Notes: generated by a model from the sequence alone, not told the origin. 64,000 nucleotides of DNA from Negativibacillus massiliensis (GCF_900148495.1 NZ_FTRU01000008.1:1302001-1366000); one strand, 5' to 3'; positions 15,850-23,631 are shown, numbered from the stretch's first letter. Translations and numbers: made by a program.

Positions 15850-17568
15850 ATGCTGAAATCGTTTGCCCGCTACTACAAACCGCACTGGAAGCTGTTTGTA
15901 CTGGACATGGTATGCGCGCTGATTGCGGCCAGCTGCGACCTGATGTACCCTGTCATTTCCCGAAACATCATCAACACCTACATTCCGGACAAAAATCTCC
16001 AGTTGATTTTTTCCTGGTGTGCAGCGCTTCTGGTCATCTATATCATCCAGACCATTATGCAGTATATCATGCAGTATCAGGGTCATGTTGTGGGTGTTCG
16101 CATGCAGGCAGACATGCGCCGCGACGTCTTCACCCATCTGCAAAGACTTCCATTCTCCTACTTTGATGAACACAAAACCGGTGTCATCATGTCCCGAATC
16201 GTCAACGACCTGATGGATATTTCCGAGTTTGCTCACCATGGTCCGGAAGACCTGTTTATCTCAGCAGTAACCATCATTGGCTCCTTCATTATCCTGTGTA
16301 CTGTCAACGTTCCACTGACATTGCTTACCTTTATCATGATTCCGTTTTTGGTTTTATTCATCGTGAAAAAGCGCACTGCAATGACCGTTGCTTTCCGCAA
16401 AAACCGAATCGAAATTGCGGAAGTAAACGCAAGTCTGGAAAACTCGATTGCCGGCGTGCGTGTTGCCCGCGCTTTTACCGGAGAAGCAGAAGAACAGAAA
16501 AAGTTTAATGAAAACAACCAGCGCTACGTTGCAGTTCGTGAAAAAGCCTACCGCGTTATGGCAGAGTTTTTCTCTGGTACCAACTTCCTGACTGCCATGA
16601 TGAATGTTATCATTCTGGCTGGCGGCGGATACTGCGTTTATGCCGGTGTCATCACTGTCGGCGATATGGTTGCTTACATGCTGTTTATCAACATGTTCGT
16701 GACCCCAATTAAGAAGCTGATCCAGTTTGTCGAAATGTTCCAGAACGCCATCACCGGCTATGTTCGCTTTGAAGAACTGATGAACGTACAGCCGGAAAAA
16801 GAAGATGAGCATGCGCAGGAACTGACCGATGTTAAGGGCGAGATCACCTTTGACAATGTTACCTTCCAGTATGATGAAGGCAAAGAGGTACTTTCTAACA
16901 TCTCGCTCACCTTCCCGCAGGGCAAGATGGTTGCTATTGTCGGCCCTTCCGGCGGCGGTAAAACGACTCTCTGCCACCTGATTCCTCGTTTCTATGAGAT
17001 TTCCAGCGGAAGCATCTCGGTAGATGGTCACGACATCCGCACCGTCACCCGTTCTTCCCTTCGCCAGAAAATCGGTATTGTTCAGCAGGATGTCTTCCTC
17101 TTTACCGGAACCATCTTTGACAATATCGCCTACGGCAAGCTGGGTGCTTCCCGTGAAGAAGTCATTGAAGCTGCTAAAAAAGCAAACATCCACGATTACA
17201 TTATGAGCCTTCCAGAAGGCTATGAAACCTTTGTCGGTGAGCGCGGTGTCAAACTTTCGGGTGGTCAGAAACAGCGTATCTCGATTGCACGTGTCTTCTT
17301 AAAGAATCCTCCAATCCTTGTTCTGGATGAAGCGACCTCCGCTCTAGACAATGTGACCGAAAACTACATTCAGGATTCGCTGGACGAACTGTGTAAGAAC
17401 CGTACCACTATCGTGGTTGCACACAGACTTTCCACCATCAAGCATGCAGATGAAATCATCGTTATGGACCGTGATGGCATTCAGGAACGCGGCACTCATG
17501 CTCAGCTGCTGGAAAAAGAAAACGGTATTTACAAGGAACTGTACGAAGCACAGTTTGCAAGAATCTAA
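15850..17568 (+). CDS. ABC exporter, fused permease and ATPase
   Basis: A 572-residue half-transporter of the MsbA/LmrA type that would work as a homodimer or heterodimer. Residues 15-310 form the six-helix exporter domain (coupling region 'RMQADMRRDVFTHLQRLPFSYFDEHKTG'). The ATPase carries Walker A 'GPSGGGKTT' near residue 365, signature 'LSGGQKQRISIAR', Walker B 'ILVLDEAT' and the switch 'VVAHRLST'. Substrates of this subgroup are usually lipids, drugs or peptides and cannot be read from sequence. GAGGAGTGTGTTATC precedes the ATG. A small membrane protein gene follows 26 bp downstream and ends at a shared terminator. Confidence 0.93.
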   Translation: MLKSFARYYKPHWKLFVLDMVCALIAASCDLMYPVISRNIINTYIPDKNLQLIFSWCAALLVIYIIQTIMQYIMQYQGHVVGVRMQADMRRDVFTHLQRLPFSYFDEHKTGVIMSRIVNDLMDISEFAHHGPEDLFISAVTIIGSFIILCTVNVPLTLLTFIMIPFLVLFIVKKRTAMTVAFRKNRIEIAEVNASLENSIAGVRVARAFTGEAEEQKKFNENNQRYVAVREKAYRVMAEFFSGTNFLTAMMNVIILAGGGYCVYAGVITVGDMVAYMLFINMFVTPIKKLIQFVEMFQNAITGYVRFEELMNVQPEKEDEHAQELTDVKGEITFDNVTFQYDEGKEVLSNISLTFPQGKMVAIVGPSGGGKTTLCHLIPRFYEISSGSISVDGHDIRTVTRSSLRQKIGIVQQDVFLFTGTIFDNIAYGKLGASREEVIEAAKKANIHDYIMSLPEGYETFVGERGVKLSGGQKQRISIARVFLKNPPILVLDEATSALDNVTENYIQDSLDELCKNRTTIVVAHRLSTIKHADEIIVMDRDGIQERGTHAQLLEKENGIYKELYEAQFARI

Positions 17569-17594
17569 CTGTAAAAAAGGGAGGGATACTTATC

Positions 17595-17918
17595 ATAAAA
17601 AAGATCCTGTTATTTTGCAAAACTAATCCGGTTTTCAAAACGATACTTTTCTGCATTTCCCTTCTTTTCCCTCTTTTGTGCTACCTGTTTCTTACCGGTA
17701 CCCCAATCGATCCATTTCATTTTGTGTGGGTCGCATTCTACGGTTCCTTGTTTGTCTGCCTGTCCTTTCGATCAATCTGGCTAAAGTTACTGATCTGCGG
17801 TATCAACCTGTTAACTGTTTCCGGTTTTACCTTTATTGCGCTGATGGGCGGCACTGACATCATTCTTGCAGTTATCTGGAATGCCCTTGTTCCCTTTTTA
17901 CCAAACCCTTGGTATTAG
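17595..17918 (+). CDS. Small hydrophobic protein with apparent ATA start codon
   Basis: A 107-residue protein with about three membrane segments ('TILFCISLLFPLLCYLFL', 'FVWVAFYGSLFVCLSF', 'LLICGINLLTVSGFTFIALMGG'). A strong AAGGGAGGG site lies 9 bp before an in-frame ATA at 17595 (ATC at 17592 is the alternative). The next canonical start, TTG at 17676, has no ribosome binding site and would remove a membrane segment. A non-standard start is therefore inferred. It sits 26 bp after the ABC exporter and shares its terminator, so it may be an accessory subunit. Family not recognised. Confidence 0.6.
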   Translation: MKKILLFCKTNPVFKTILFCISLLFPLLCYLFLTGTPIDPFHFVWVAFYGSLFVCLSFRSIWLKLLICGINLLTVSGFTFIALMGGTDIILAVIWNALVPFLPNPWY

Positions 17919-17930
17919 ACACTAAAAAAG

Positions 17931-17975
17931 ATTGCCCTTCCTTTCCTGATGTTTTGAGGAAGGGCAATTGTTTTA
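17931..17975 (+). terminator. Terminator of the ABC exporter operon
   Basis: ATTGCCCTTCCT pairs with AGGAAGGGCAAT, followed by TGTTTTATCTTT. Confidence 0.85.
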
Positions 17976-18007
17976 TCTTTCAACTTTATCTTTCAGGAGG
18001 AAATCAC

Positions 18008-18592
18008 ATGACCGAACGGGAAAAAATGCTGGCAGGAGAGCTATACGACTGCGGCGACAAAGAACTTTTGACCCAGTGGCACAAAGCAAAAAATCTGACC
18101 CGAGATTACAACAATACCGATTCTGAAAATCTAGCAGAAAAAGACCGCATCCTCAGCGAACTGCTCGGCGGGCGAGGCAAAAATTTGTGGATCACAGCTC
18201 CTTTTTATGTTGACTACGGAAACAACATTTACTTTGGAAACAACTGCGAGGTCAACATGAATTGCACCTTTCTGGACGACAACAAAATTGTGATCGGCAA
18301 TAATGCCCTGATTGCACCAAATGTCCAGATTTACACTGCCTTCCACCCCACAAACGCCAGAGAACGCTTTGGGGAGCCTAAGCCAGATGGTTCCTTTGAA
18401 TTCTGCAAAACCAGAACTGCCCCGGTTATCATTGGGGACAATGTATGGATTGGCGGAGGAGCTATTATTATGCCGGGCGTCACCATCGGGGACAACGTGG
18501 TTATCGGCGCAGGAAGTGTCGTTACCAAAGATATTCCAAGCAATGTGATCGCTTACGGCAATCCCTGCCGCATTGCAAGAAAAAACGACTAG
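18008..18592 (+). CDS. Maltose/galactoside O-acetyltransferase-like enzyme (left-handed beta helix)
   Basis: A 194-residue hexapeptide-repeat acetyltransferase. The N-terminal 'MTEREKMLAGELYDCGDKEL' is the Mac/maltose acetyltransferase cap. The beta helix follows: 'ITAPFYVDYGNNIYFGNNCEVNMNCTFLDDNKIVIGNNALIAPNVQIYTA'. The catalytic His is in 'YTAFHP', and the tail reads 'VIGAGSVVTKDIPSNVIAYGNPCRIARK'. It transfers acetyl from acetyl-CoA to a sugar hydroxyl. The ATG at 18008 follows CAGGAGGAAATCAC. It stands alone after a terminator. Confidence 0.92.
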   Translation: MTEREKMLAGELYDCGDKELLTQWHKAKNLTRDYNNTDSENLAEKDRILSELLGGRGKNLWITAPFYVDYGNNIYFGNNCEVNMNCTFLDDNKIVIGNNALIAPNVQIYTAFHPTNARERFGEPKPDGSFEFCKTRTAPVIIGDNVWIGGGAIIMPGVTIGDNVVIGAGSVVTKDIPSNVIAYGNPCRIARKND

Positions 18593-18749
18593 GCTTCGCT
18601 ACAAATTTTGAACATCCTCTTTTCCCACAAGACTTGAGAACAGAGGGTGTTTTATTTTTGAATATCTTTTTTGAAATAAAAATTAATCTTTTGTTCAGAC
18701 AAACTGATTTCCAGAATCGCGTGAATAAGAATATCGTATATCTTTTATT

Positions 18750-19286
18750 CTAGAATAAATCGGCAGCACACTGCTCCAACTTTTTTCTTTTTTGACTGTT
18801 TTTTCTCGCTTGCTTTAACATTATCACACCTAGAACAGCAAGAAACATTGGCAAAATAATAAGTGCATGATCTTTTTTTACTGCTGGGATTGCTGTAAAA
18901 AACATAAAGAAAAAACATACTCCTGACAGAACATAAAATATTTGTTCCATTTTCCTGTATTGTTGTTTCTTGGATTCTGCATCACTGTATAGCTCAAAAA
19001 CACCCTTATCCGATAATTTTCTTAAAACTACCCAAAATAATCTTTGCTGTACTATCTCTATATCTCCTTCTTCCTTTAAAAAAGTCAGGTACTCCTCTTT
19101 TTCTTGTTCATCCTCCGGCAGAATATCAATTCGATATGTATACTGTCTTTTATCAGAATGCTCAAAGATATAGATTCCCAAACAGTTTTTTTTCATATTC
19201 CATCCTTTATCTGCCATCTCGTTGAGCCACTGCTCTTCTTTATCTTTATCAAAATAAAACTTCCATCTTACCAGTTTTTCTTTCAT
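18750..19286 (-). CDS. Short DUF2812-domain membrane protein
   Basis: A 178-residue protein. Residues 1-95 are DUF2812 ('WKFYFDKDKEEQWLNEMADKGWNMKKNCLGIYIFEH' and 'YLTFLKEEGDIEIVQQRLFWVVLRK'). Two membrane segments follow at about residues 118-135 and 140-160, then a basic tail. It overlaps the PadR stop by 4 bp, as in the larger module at 8900-10620. The two modules are paralogous in plan but differ in length and operator. Function unknown. Confidence 0.82.
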   Translation of the reverse strand: MKEKLVRWKFYFDKDKEEQWLNEMADKGWNMKKNCLGIYIFEHSDKRQYTYRIDILPEDEQEKEEYLTFLKEEGDIEIVQQRLFWVVLRKLSDKGVFELYSDAESKKQQYRKMEQIFYVLSGVCFFFMFFTAIPAVKKDHALIILPMFLAVLGVIMLKQARKNSQKRKKLEQCAADLF

Positions 19287-19606
19287 TCTGCTTCCTCCTC
19301 CCGCATCAGATGACTGTTATTTAACATCTCGGTTAATCGATCACACTCTGCAAAAAAAGCCCTTCGTCCTTCTTCGGTAATTAAATATTCTTTTTTCTTC
19401 CTCGAATCATTCTGCTGACTGTAAAGGGAGATCCATCCCCGTTCCTCCAGCATCTTTAACGCTCCATATAATGTTCCTGCCCCAAGTACCAACCTTCCAT
19501 TGGTCAGTTCCTGTACTTCCTGTATAATGCCATATCCATGCTTTGGCTGACGCAGTGCAAGCAGTACATAAAACAGCGCGTCGGTCAATGGCTGCATTCG
19601 TTCCAT
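19283..19606 (-). CDS. PadR-family transcriptional regulator
   Basis: A 107-residue PadR winged helix: 'LTDALFYVLLALRQPKHGYGIIQEVQELTNGRLVLGAGTLYGALKMLEERGWI' and 'RKKKEYLITEEGRRAFF'. AGGAGGCGATAAA precedes the ATG. It is translationally coupled to the DUF2812 gene. An ATATATCGT/ACGATATAT palindrome and a consensus promoter lie immediately upstream, so autorepression is likely. It differs clearly from the PadR at 10297 and should bind a different operator. Confidence 0.92.
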   Translation of the reverse strand: MERMQPLTDALFYVLLALRQPKHGYGIIQEVQELTNGRLVLGAGTLYGALKMLEERGWISLYSQQNDSRKKKEYLITEEGRRAFFAECDRLTEMLNNSHLMREEEAE

Positions 19607-19620
19607 TTTATCGCCTCCTG

Positions 19621-19679
19621 ATATATCGTTTTACGATATATTTTAGTTATAATATATCATCTGTCGAGTGGTTTGTCAA
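19621..19679 (-). promoter_or_regulatory. PadR promoter and palindromic operator
   Basis: Minus strand TTGACA (19674-19679), 17 bp, TATATT (19651-19656). The perfect palindrome ATATATCGT-TTT-ACGATATAT (19621-19641) lies just downstream of the likely start site. Confidence 0.75.
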
Positions 19680-19727
19680 TCAGATTTTATAAGTTATCCT
19701 AAGCTAACACATTTTTATTAATATTGA

Positions 19728-19787
19728 TTGACATATTAGTTAGTCTGTGCTAAACTTACACCAGCAAGAAAAGTTAGCATTAGCTAA
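19728..19787 (+). promoter_or_regulatory. feo promoter and iron-type operator
   Basis: TTGACA (19728-19733), 17 bp, TAAACT (19751-19756), then the palindrome TTAGC-ATTA-GCTAA (19774-19787) in the leader. A related palindrome lies before feoB. This is the type of site bound by DtxR-family repressors; the local DtxR-like protein at 22559 is the obvious candidate. Confidence 0.7.
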
Positions 19788-19815
19788 TTATATGAAATGA
19801 AGTGAGGGAGGAATT

Positions 19816-20028
19816 ATGATGCCATTAACTTTTGCATCTGTTGGTCAAACTGCTGTAATTCAAAGGATCACCGGAAAAGATGATGTCCGTCAGCATCTGG
19901 CAGAGCTTGGCTTTGTCGCTGGAGAAAAAGTCACCATTATTTCATCCAATGGCGGCAACCTCATTTTGAACATTAAAGGCAGCCGAATTGCTCTGGATGC
20001 CTCGATGGCACAGAGAGTTATGTTGTAA
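19816..20028 (+). CDS. feoA: Ferrous iron transport protein FeoA (first copy)
   Basis: A 70-residue SH3-like FeoA domain: 'TAVIQRITGKDDVRQHLAELGFVAGEKVTIISSNGGNLILNIKGSRIALDASMAQRVML'. FeoA is a small cytosolic partner of FeoB needed for Fe(II) uptake. GAGGGAGGAATT precedes ATG-ATG at 19816/19819. It is first in feoA-feoA-feoB-dtxR, downstream of an iron-type operator. Having two different FeoA proteins in one operon is common in Clostridia. Confidence 0.93.
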   Translation: MMPLTFASVGQTAVIQRITGKDDVRQHLAELGFVAGEKVTIISSNGGNLILNIKGSRIALDASMAQRVML

Positions 20029-20091
20029 GAATCATACTGCATCCCCAATATCAGAATGGATGAGTGTGTAATATAATCAGGAGGGATTGTG

Positions 20092-20316
20092 ATGAAAACA
20101 TTAAAGGATGTGAAACCCGGCCAGACGGTTACGATCGTCAAGCTGCATGGAGAAGGTGCTGTTAAGCGCCGCATCATGGATATGGGATTGACCAAAGGAA
20201 CCGAGGTCTTTGTCAGAAAGGTTGCTCCTCTGGGAGACCCAATCGAAGTGAATGTCCGCAGCTACGAACTTTCTTTGCGAAAAGCTGACTGCGAGCAGAT
20301 TGAAGTGACAGCATAA
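20092..20316 (+). CDS. feoA: Ferrous iron transport protein FeoA (second copy)
   Basis: A 74-residue FeoA domain: 'LKDVKPGQTVTIVKLHGEGAVKRRIMDMGLTKGTEVFVRKVAPLGDPIEVNVRSYELSLRKADCEQIEV'. It has the GxxxxRRxxDMGxxxG and APLGDP motifs of typical FeoA and is the more canonical of the two copies. The ATG at 20092 is preferred over a GTG one codon earlier. CAGGAGGG lies 6 bp upstream. Confidence 0.93.
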   Translation: MKTLKDVKPGQTVTIVKLHGEGAVKRRIMDMGLTKGTEVFVRKVAPLGDPIEVNVRSYELSLRKADCEQIEVTA

Positions 20317-20331
20317 TTTTTTGAATGTAAG

Positions 20332-20345
20332 TTAGCAATTGCTAA
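20332..20345. promoter_or_regulatory. Iron-type operator upstream of feoB
   Basis: Perfect 14-bp palindrome TTAGCAATTGCTAA, similar to the operator in front of feoA. It suggests a second regulated start within the feo operon. Confidence 0.65.
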
Positions 20346-20382
20346 TCAAGCAATAACTGCAATGAAGAAAAGAGGATGGACC

Positions 20383-22527
20383 ATGGAGTACAAAATTGCA
20401 TTAGCAGGAAATCCAAACTGCGGAAAAACAACCATGTTTAATGACCTGACCGGAAGCAGCCAGTACGTCGGCAACTGGCCAGGTGTTACAGTAGAAAAAA
20501 AAGAAGGAAAGCTCAAAGCAAACAAACAGGCAATCATTCAGGATTTACCAGGCATCTACTCCCTTTCCCCATACACATTGGAGGAAGTTGTCAGCAGAAA
20601 CTATTTGGTCACCCAGCATCCTGACGCAATGATCAACATTGTGGATGCTTCCAATCTGGAACGAAATCTTTATCTGACCACCCAGCTGCTGGAAATTGGA
20701 GTGCCAATGGTGATTGCGCTGAACATGATGGATCTTGTCCGCAAAAATGGAGATAAGATTGACGTTGCAAAGCTTTCACAGGCTCTTGGCTGTCAGATTA
20801 TCGAGACCAGTGCTCTGAAAGGAGAAGGAAGCGCTGAGGTTGCAAAAGCAGCGCTGACCCTTGCTCAGAGAAAATCGCTTGCACCAAAACCGCTTTCCTT
20901 CGACCCAAAACTGGAAGAAACTCTTGCAATGATTCAAAAACAGATTGCCGGAAACTGTGATCCAAACAATCTTCGCTGGTTTGCAATCAAGCTTTTTGAA
21001 CGCGATGAAAAAGCAATGGAACAGCTCAATCTTTCCGCAGCTGTACTGGATCAGATCGAAGCGCTGCGTCAGGAAGCCGAGCGTGAATTTGATGACGATG
21101 CAGAAAGCATCATCACTCATGAGCGCTATCAGGCAATTTCCCGCATTCTCAAAACCTGCTATCAGAAACAGCAGACAAAACAGAGACTTACCACCAGCGA
21201 TAAAATCGATAAGATTGTTACAAACCGCATTCTTGCGCTTCCTATCTTTGCGCTGGTCATGTTTGTAGTTTACTATCTTTCCATCTCCACTGTGGGAACG
21301 ATGATGACCGACTGGGTCAATGATGTTCTGTTTACCGAAATAATTCCTCCAGCAGTGGAAGGATGGCTCACCGCTGCCAATACCGCTCCATGGCTCCAGT
21401 CTCTGGTTCTGGATGGCATCATCGCCGGTGTCGGTGCTGTACTTGGCTTCCTGCCTCAGATGATGGTTCTCTTCCTGCTGCTCGCACTTTTGGAAGACTG
21501 CGGTTACATGGCACGTATTGCCTTTATCATGGACCGTGTTTTTCGTCGTTTTGGTCTGTCGGGTAAATCCTTTATCCCAATGCTGGTCGGTCTGGGCTGC
21601 GGCGTTCCTGCTGTTCAGGCAAGCCGTACCATTGAAAATGACCGCGACCGCAAGATGACCATTATGACAACCACCTTTATCCCATGTTCTGCAAAACTTC
21701 CTATCATCGGTCTGATTTCCGGCGCATTGTTCCATGGTTCTGGCTGGGTTGCAACTTCCGCTTACTTTGTCGGTATTGCTGCAATCATTGTTTCCGGCAT
21801 CATCTTAAAGAAAACGAAACTCTTTGCCGGTGACCCTGCTCCATTTGTTATGGAACTTCCAGCTTACCATATTCCAAGCGTAAAAGGCGTTCTGATCCAC
21901 ATGTGGGATCGTTCCAAAGCCTTTGTCCGTAAGGCAGGTACCATTATTTTCCTGTCTTCCGCACTCATTTGGTTCCTTTCCAACTTTAACTTCAGTTTGC
22001 AGATGGTCGAAACTCCAGATTCCATTCTGGCTTCTATCGGCCGCGTAATTGCACCAATCTTTGCTCCTCTTGGATGGGGACACTGGGAAGCCGCAGTCGG
22101 CAGCTTTGCTGGTCTGGTGGCAAAAGAAAACCTGGTAAGCGTTATGGCAATCCTTTATGGCTTTGCTGAGGTAGCAGAAAACGGCGATGAGATGTGGTCG
22201 GTATTTGCACAGAACTTCACCATGATTTCTGCATACTCCTTCCTTGTCTTTAACCTGCTGTGCGCTCCTTGCTTTGCTGCAATCGGTGCAATCCGTCGTG
22301 AGATGGGAAGCGGCAAATGGACCTGGATTGCAATTGGCTATCAGTGTCTCTTTGCTTACGTTGTATCCTTGATTATCTACCAGATTGGCAACCTTCTGCT
22401 GGGGGGTACCTTCGGACTTGGAACGGTTGTTGGCATTATCCTTCTGGCTGCCATGGTTTATCTGATGGTTCGTCCAAACCCGGAAGAACGCACCAGAAAA
22501 CTGAAAGTTGCCAAGACTGCTGCTTAA
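20383..22527 (+). CDS. feoB: Ferrous iron transporter FeoB
   Basis: A 714-residue Fe(II) transporter. The N-terminal GTPase has G1 'GNPNCGKTT', the G3 region 'DLPGIYSLSPYTLEE' and G4 'NMMD'. A helical GDI-like domain follows (about residues 170-270). The membrane part carries two Gate motifs, including 'VGLGCGVPAVQASRTI' and 'FIPCSAKLPIIGL', with cysteines implicated in iron passage. The ATG at 20383 follows AGAGGATGGACC; an ATG seven codons earlier has no clear site. It is co-transcribed with the feoA genes and a DtxR-like regulator. Confidence 0.96.
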   Translation: MEYKIALAGNPNCGKTTMFNDLTGSSQYVGNWPGVTVEKKEGKLKANKQAIIQDLPGIYSLSPYTLEEVVSRNYLVTQHPDAMINIVDASNLERNLYLTTQLLEIGVPMVIALNMMDLVRKNGDKIDVAKLSQALGCQIIETSALKGEGSAEVAKAALTLAQRKSLAPKPLSFDPKLEETLAMIQKQIAGNCDPNNLRWFAIKLFERDEKAMEQLNLSAAVLDQIEALRQEAEREFDDDAESIITHERYQAISRILKTCYQKQQTKQRLTTSDKIDKIVTNRILALPIFALVMFVVYYLSISTVGTMMTDWVNDVLFTEIIPPAVEGWLTAANTAPWLQSLVLDGIIAGVGAVLGFLPQMMVLFLLLALLEDCGYMARIAFIMDRVFRRFGLSGKSFIPMLVGLGCGVPAVQASRTIENDRDRKMTIMTTTFIPCSAKLPIIGLISGALFHGSGWVATSAYFVGIAAIIVSGIILKKTKLFAGDPAPFVMELPAYHIPSVKGVLIHMWDRSKAFVRKAGTIIFLSSALIWFLSNFNFSLQMVETPDSILASIGRVIAPIFAPLGWGHWEAAVGSFAGLVAKENLVSVMAILYGFAEVAENGDEMWSVFAQNFTMISAYSFLVFNLLCAPCFAAIGAIRREMGSGKWTWIAIGYQCLFAYVVSLIIYQIGNLLLGGTFGLGTVVGIILLAAMVYLMVRPNPEERTRKLKVAKTAA

Positions 22528-22558
22528 ATTTTAATTCTCTGAAAGGAGCCTGATCGAC

Positions 22559-22981
22559 ATGAAACTGACCTCCGGCAAATTGCGCTACCTGCTGACAATC
22601 GCAGCTTTGGAACGAGCTTCCGAGTTAAAAATTTCTTCCCGCGTACGCTGCATCGATATTGCCGTACAGTTGGGAATTTCCAGAGCTTCGGTCTGCAAAA
22701 TGCTTTCTTCCCTTTGCAAAGAAGGGCTGATCGAACAGGCTCCGGACAAATCGCTGCACATCACTCCATTTGGACACGAATTAGCTCAGCAGTATGAAGA
22801 GCAGTATCATCAATTATGTCCTGTTTTTCAAAGCCTTGGACTAAGTGAATTTGATGCTCAGGAATGTGCAATGGCACTGCTCTCTCAACTTCCAGAACAA
22901 ACCCTGAAAAACGTTTGTTCCTGCCTTTCCTCAGAAAACCTTGCTCAATTGTTTCACCATTTTTCTCAGATGTCCGCATAA
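22559..22981 (+). CDS. DtxR/MntR-type metal-dependent repressor
   Basis: A 140-residue protein. The N-terminal winged helix ('LRYLLTIAALERASELKISSRVRCIDIAVQLGISRASVCKMLSSLCKEGLIEQAPDKSLHITPFGHELA') is a DtxR-family DNA-binding domain. A shortened dimerisation/metal-binding domain follows ('GLSEFDAQECAMALLSQLPEQTL'), where Cys and Glu could be ligands. There is no C-terminal SH3 domain. It lies 31 bp after feoB and is the natural candidate to bind the TTAGC/GCTAA palindromes upstream. Family placement is strong; metal specificity is inferred from context. Confidence 0.85.
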   Translation: MKLTSGKLRYLLTIAALERASELKISSRVRCIDIAVQLGISRASVCKMLSSLCKEGLIEQAPDKSLHITPFGHELAQQYEEQYHQLCPVFQSLGLSEFDAQECAMALLSQLPEQTLKNVCSCLSSENLAQLFHHFSQMSA

Positions 22982-23025
22982 ATGCTGACATACAAAAGAT
23001 TCTCCAACTCTCTTTTTTACAAAAC

Positions 23026-23064
23026 AAAAACGGACGCTTCTATTGTGCGTCCGTTTTTGTTTTA
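23026..23064. terminator. Bidirectional terminator between dtxR-like gene and cotJC 3' part
   Basis: AAAAACGGACGC-ttctattgt-GCGTCCGTTTTT followed by GTTTTAT. It serves the feo operon and would also end a reconstituted cotJABC transcript. Confidence 0.88.
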
Positions 23065-23079
23065 TATTTTTTTGACACT

Positions 23080-23613
23080 TTATTTCTGTCTGTTTTTTCG
23101 GTTTACGTCAAACTCCGGATTAAATGCATAAAAGTTTTTGCTGTCCAGCTGCTCCTGCGCAATTCGAAGCATCTCACCAAACCGCTGGAAATGTACAATT
23201 TCTCTTGCACGCAAAAACTTGATTGGTTCCCTGACATCCGGATCATCCACCAGTCGCAAGATATTGTCGTAGGTGACACGCGCTTTCTGCTCTGCTGCAA
23301 GGTCTTCTACCAAGTCACAAATAATATCTCCGGTCGACTGAAGGGTGGATGCGGAAAAAGGAACACCGGATGCAGCCTGCGGATAGATGCCGGTTGTGTG
23401 ATCGACAAAGTAAGCTTCCATTCCGCCTTCCTTGATTTCTTCCACACTCAATCCTTTGGTCAACTGGTACAGGATTGCGCTGACCAGTTCAATATGTGCC
23501 AGCTCTTCTGTACCAATATCGGTCAGCCCTGCTTTGATCTGTCCCCATGGAGCAGTGTAACGCTGGCTTAAGTATCGTGTCGCTGCACCAAGCTCTCCAT
23601 CTGGACCACCCAA
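23080..23613 (-). CDS. cotJC: CotJC 3' part (manganese-catalase-like coat protein), cut at the right att half-site
   Basis: This supplies CotJC residues 29 to the end: 'QLGGPDGELGAATRYLSQRYTAP', metal-ligand regions 'GTEELAHIEL', 'DLAAEQKARVTYDNIL' and 'REIVHFQRFGEML'. It has no usable start: the only upstream in-frame ATG (23667) lies inside a terminator hairpin without a ribosome binding site. Joined to the fragment at 11588-11755 across the shared core (CAG TTG GGT GG | T CCA), the frame gives a 205-residue CotJC of normal family length. It is therefore a silent half-gene in the present arrangement. Confidence 0.88.
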   Translation of the reverse strand: MGGPDGELGAATRYLSQRYTAPWGQIKAGLTDIGTEELAHIELVSAILYQLTKGLSVEEIKEGGMEAYFVDHTTGIYPQAASGVPFSASTLQSTGDIICDLVEDLAAEQKARVTYDNILRLVDDPDVREPIKFLRAREIVHFQRFGEMLRIAQEQLDSKNFYAFNPEFDVNRKNRQK

Positions 23614-23627
23614 TTGCAATAAGATAT
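23606..23627. other. Right recombination half-site
   Basis: Core CC (23606-23607) followed by arm ACCCAATTGCAATAAGATAT (23608-23627). The reverse complement of the left outer arm matches it in the first 7 and last 8 of 20 positions, exactly the split dyad expected of a large-serine-integrase attP. The shared 8-bp core with the left site is CCACCCAA (23606-23613). Confidence 0.75.
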
Positions 23628-23631
23628 GAAA

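Larger units (their letters stand above)
11664..23607. mobile_element. 11.94 kb segment bounded by serine-recombinase half-sites within cotJC
   Basis: The segment begins inside cotJC codon 31 and ends inside the same codon of the other cotJC fragment. It carries cotJBA, a Crp/Fnr regulator, a ferredoxin-type protein, a hydrolase, an ABC exporter, an acetyltransferase, a PadR pair, feoAAB and a DtxR-like regulator. These look like ordinary chromosomal genes; there is no phage, replication or transfer gene inside. Recombination between the directly repeated cores would release it as a circle on which cotJABC is complete. The attP-type arms and the recombinase gene lie outside, so in topology the flanking chromosome, not this segment, plays the 'element'. 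Confidence 0.6.

Noticed and set aside
11588-23613. Ordinary decay or simple phage insertion as the explanation for the two cotJC pieces
   Set aside because: The pieces meet at exactly the same codon with a shared core and symmetric outer arms, and their order is reversed relative to a simple insertion. Decay would not give this; misassembly remains possible and is stated in the findings.
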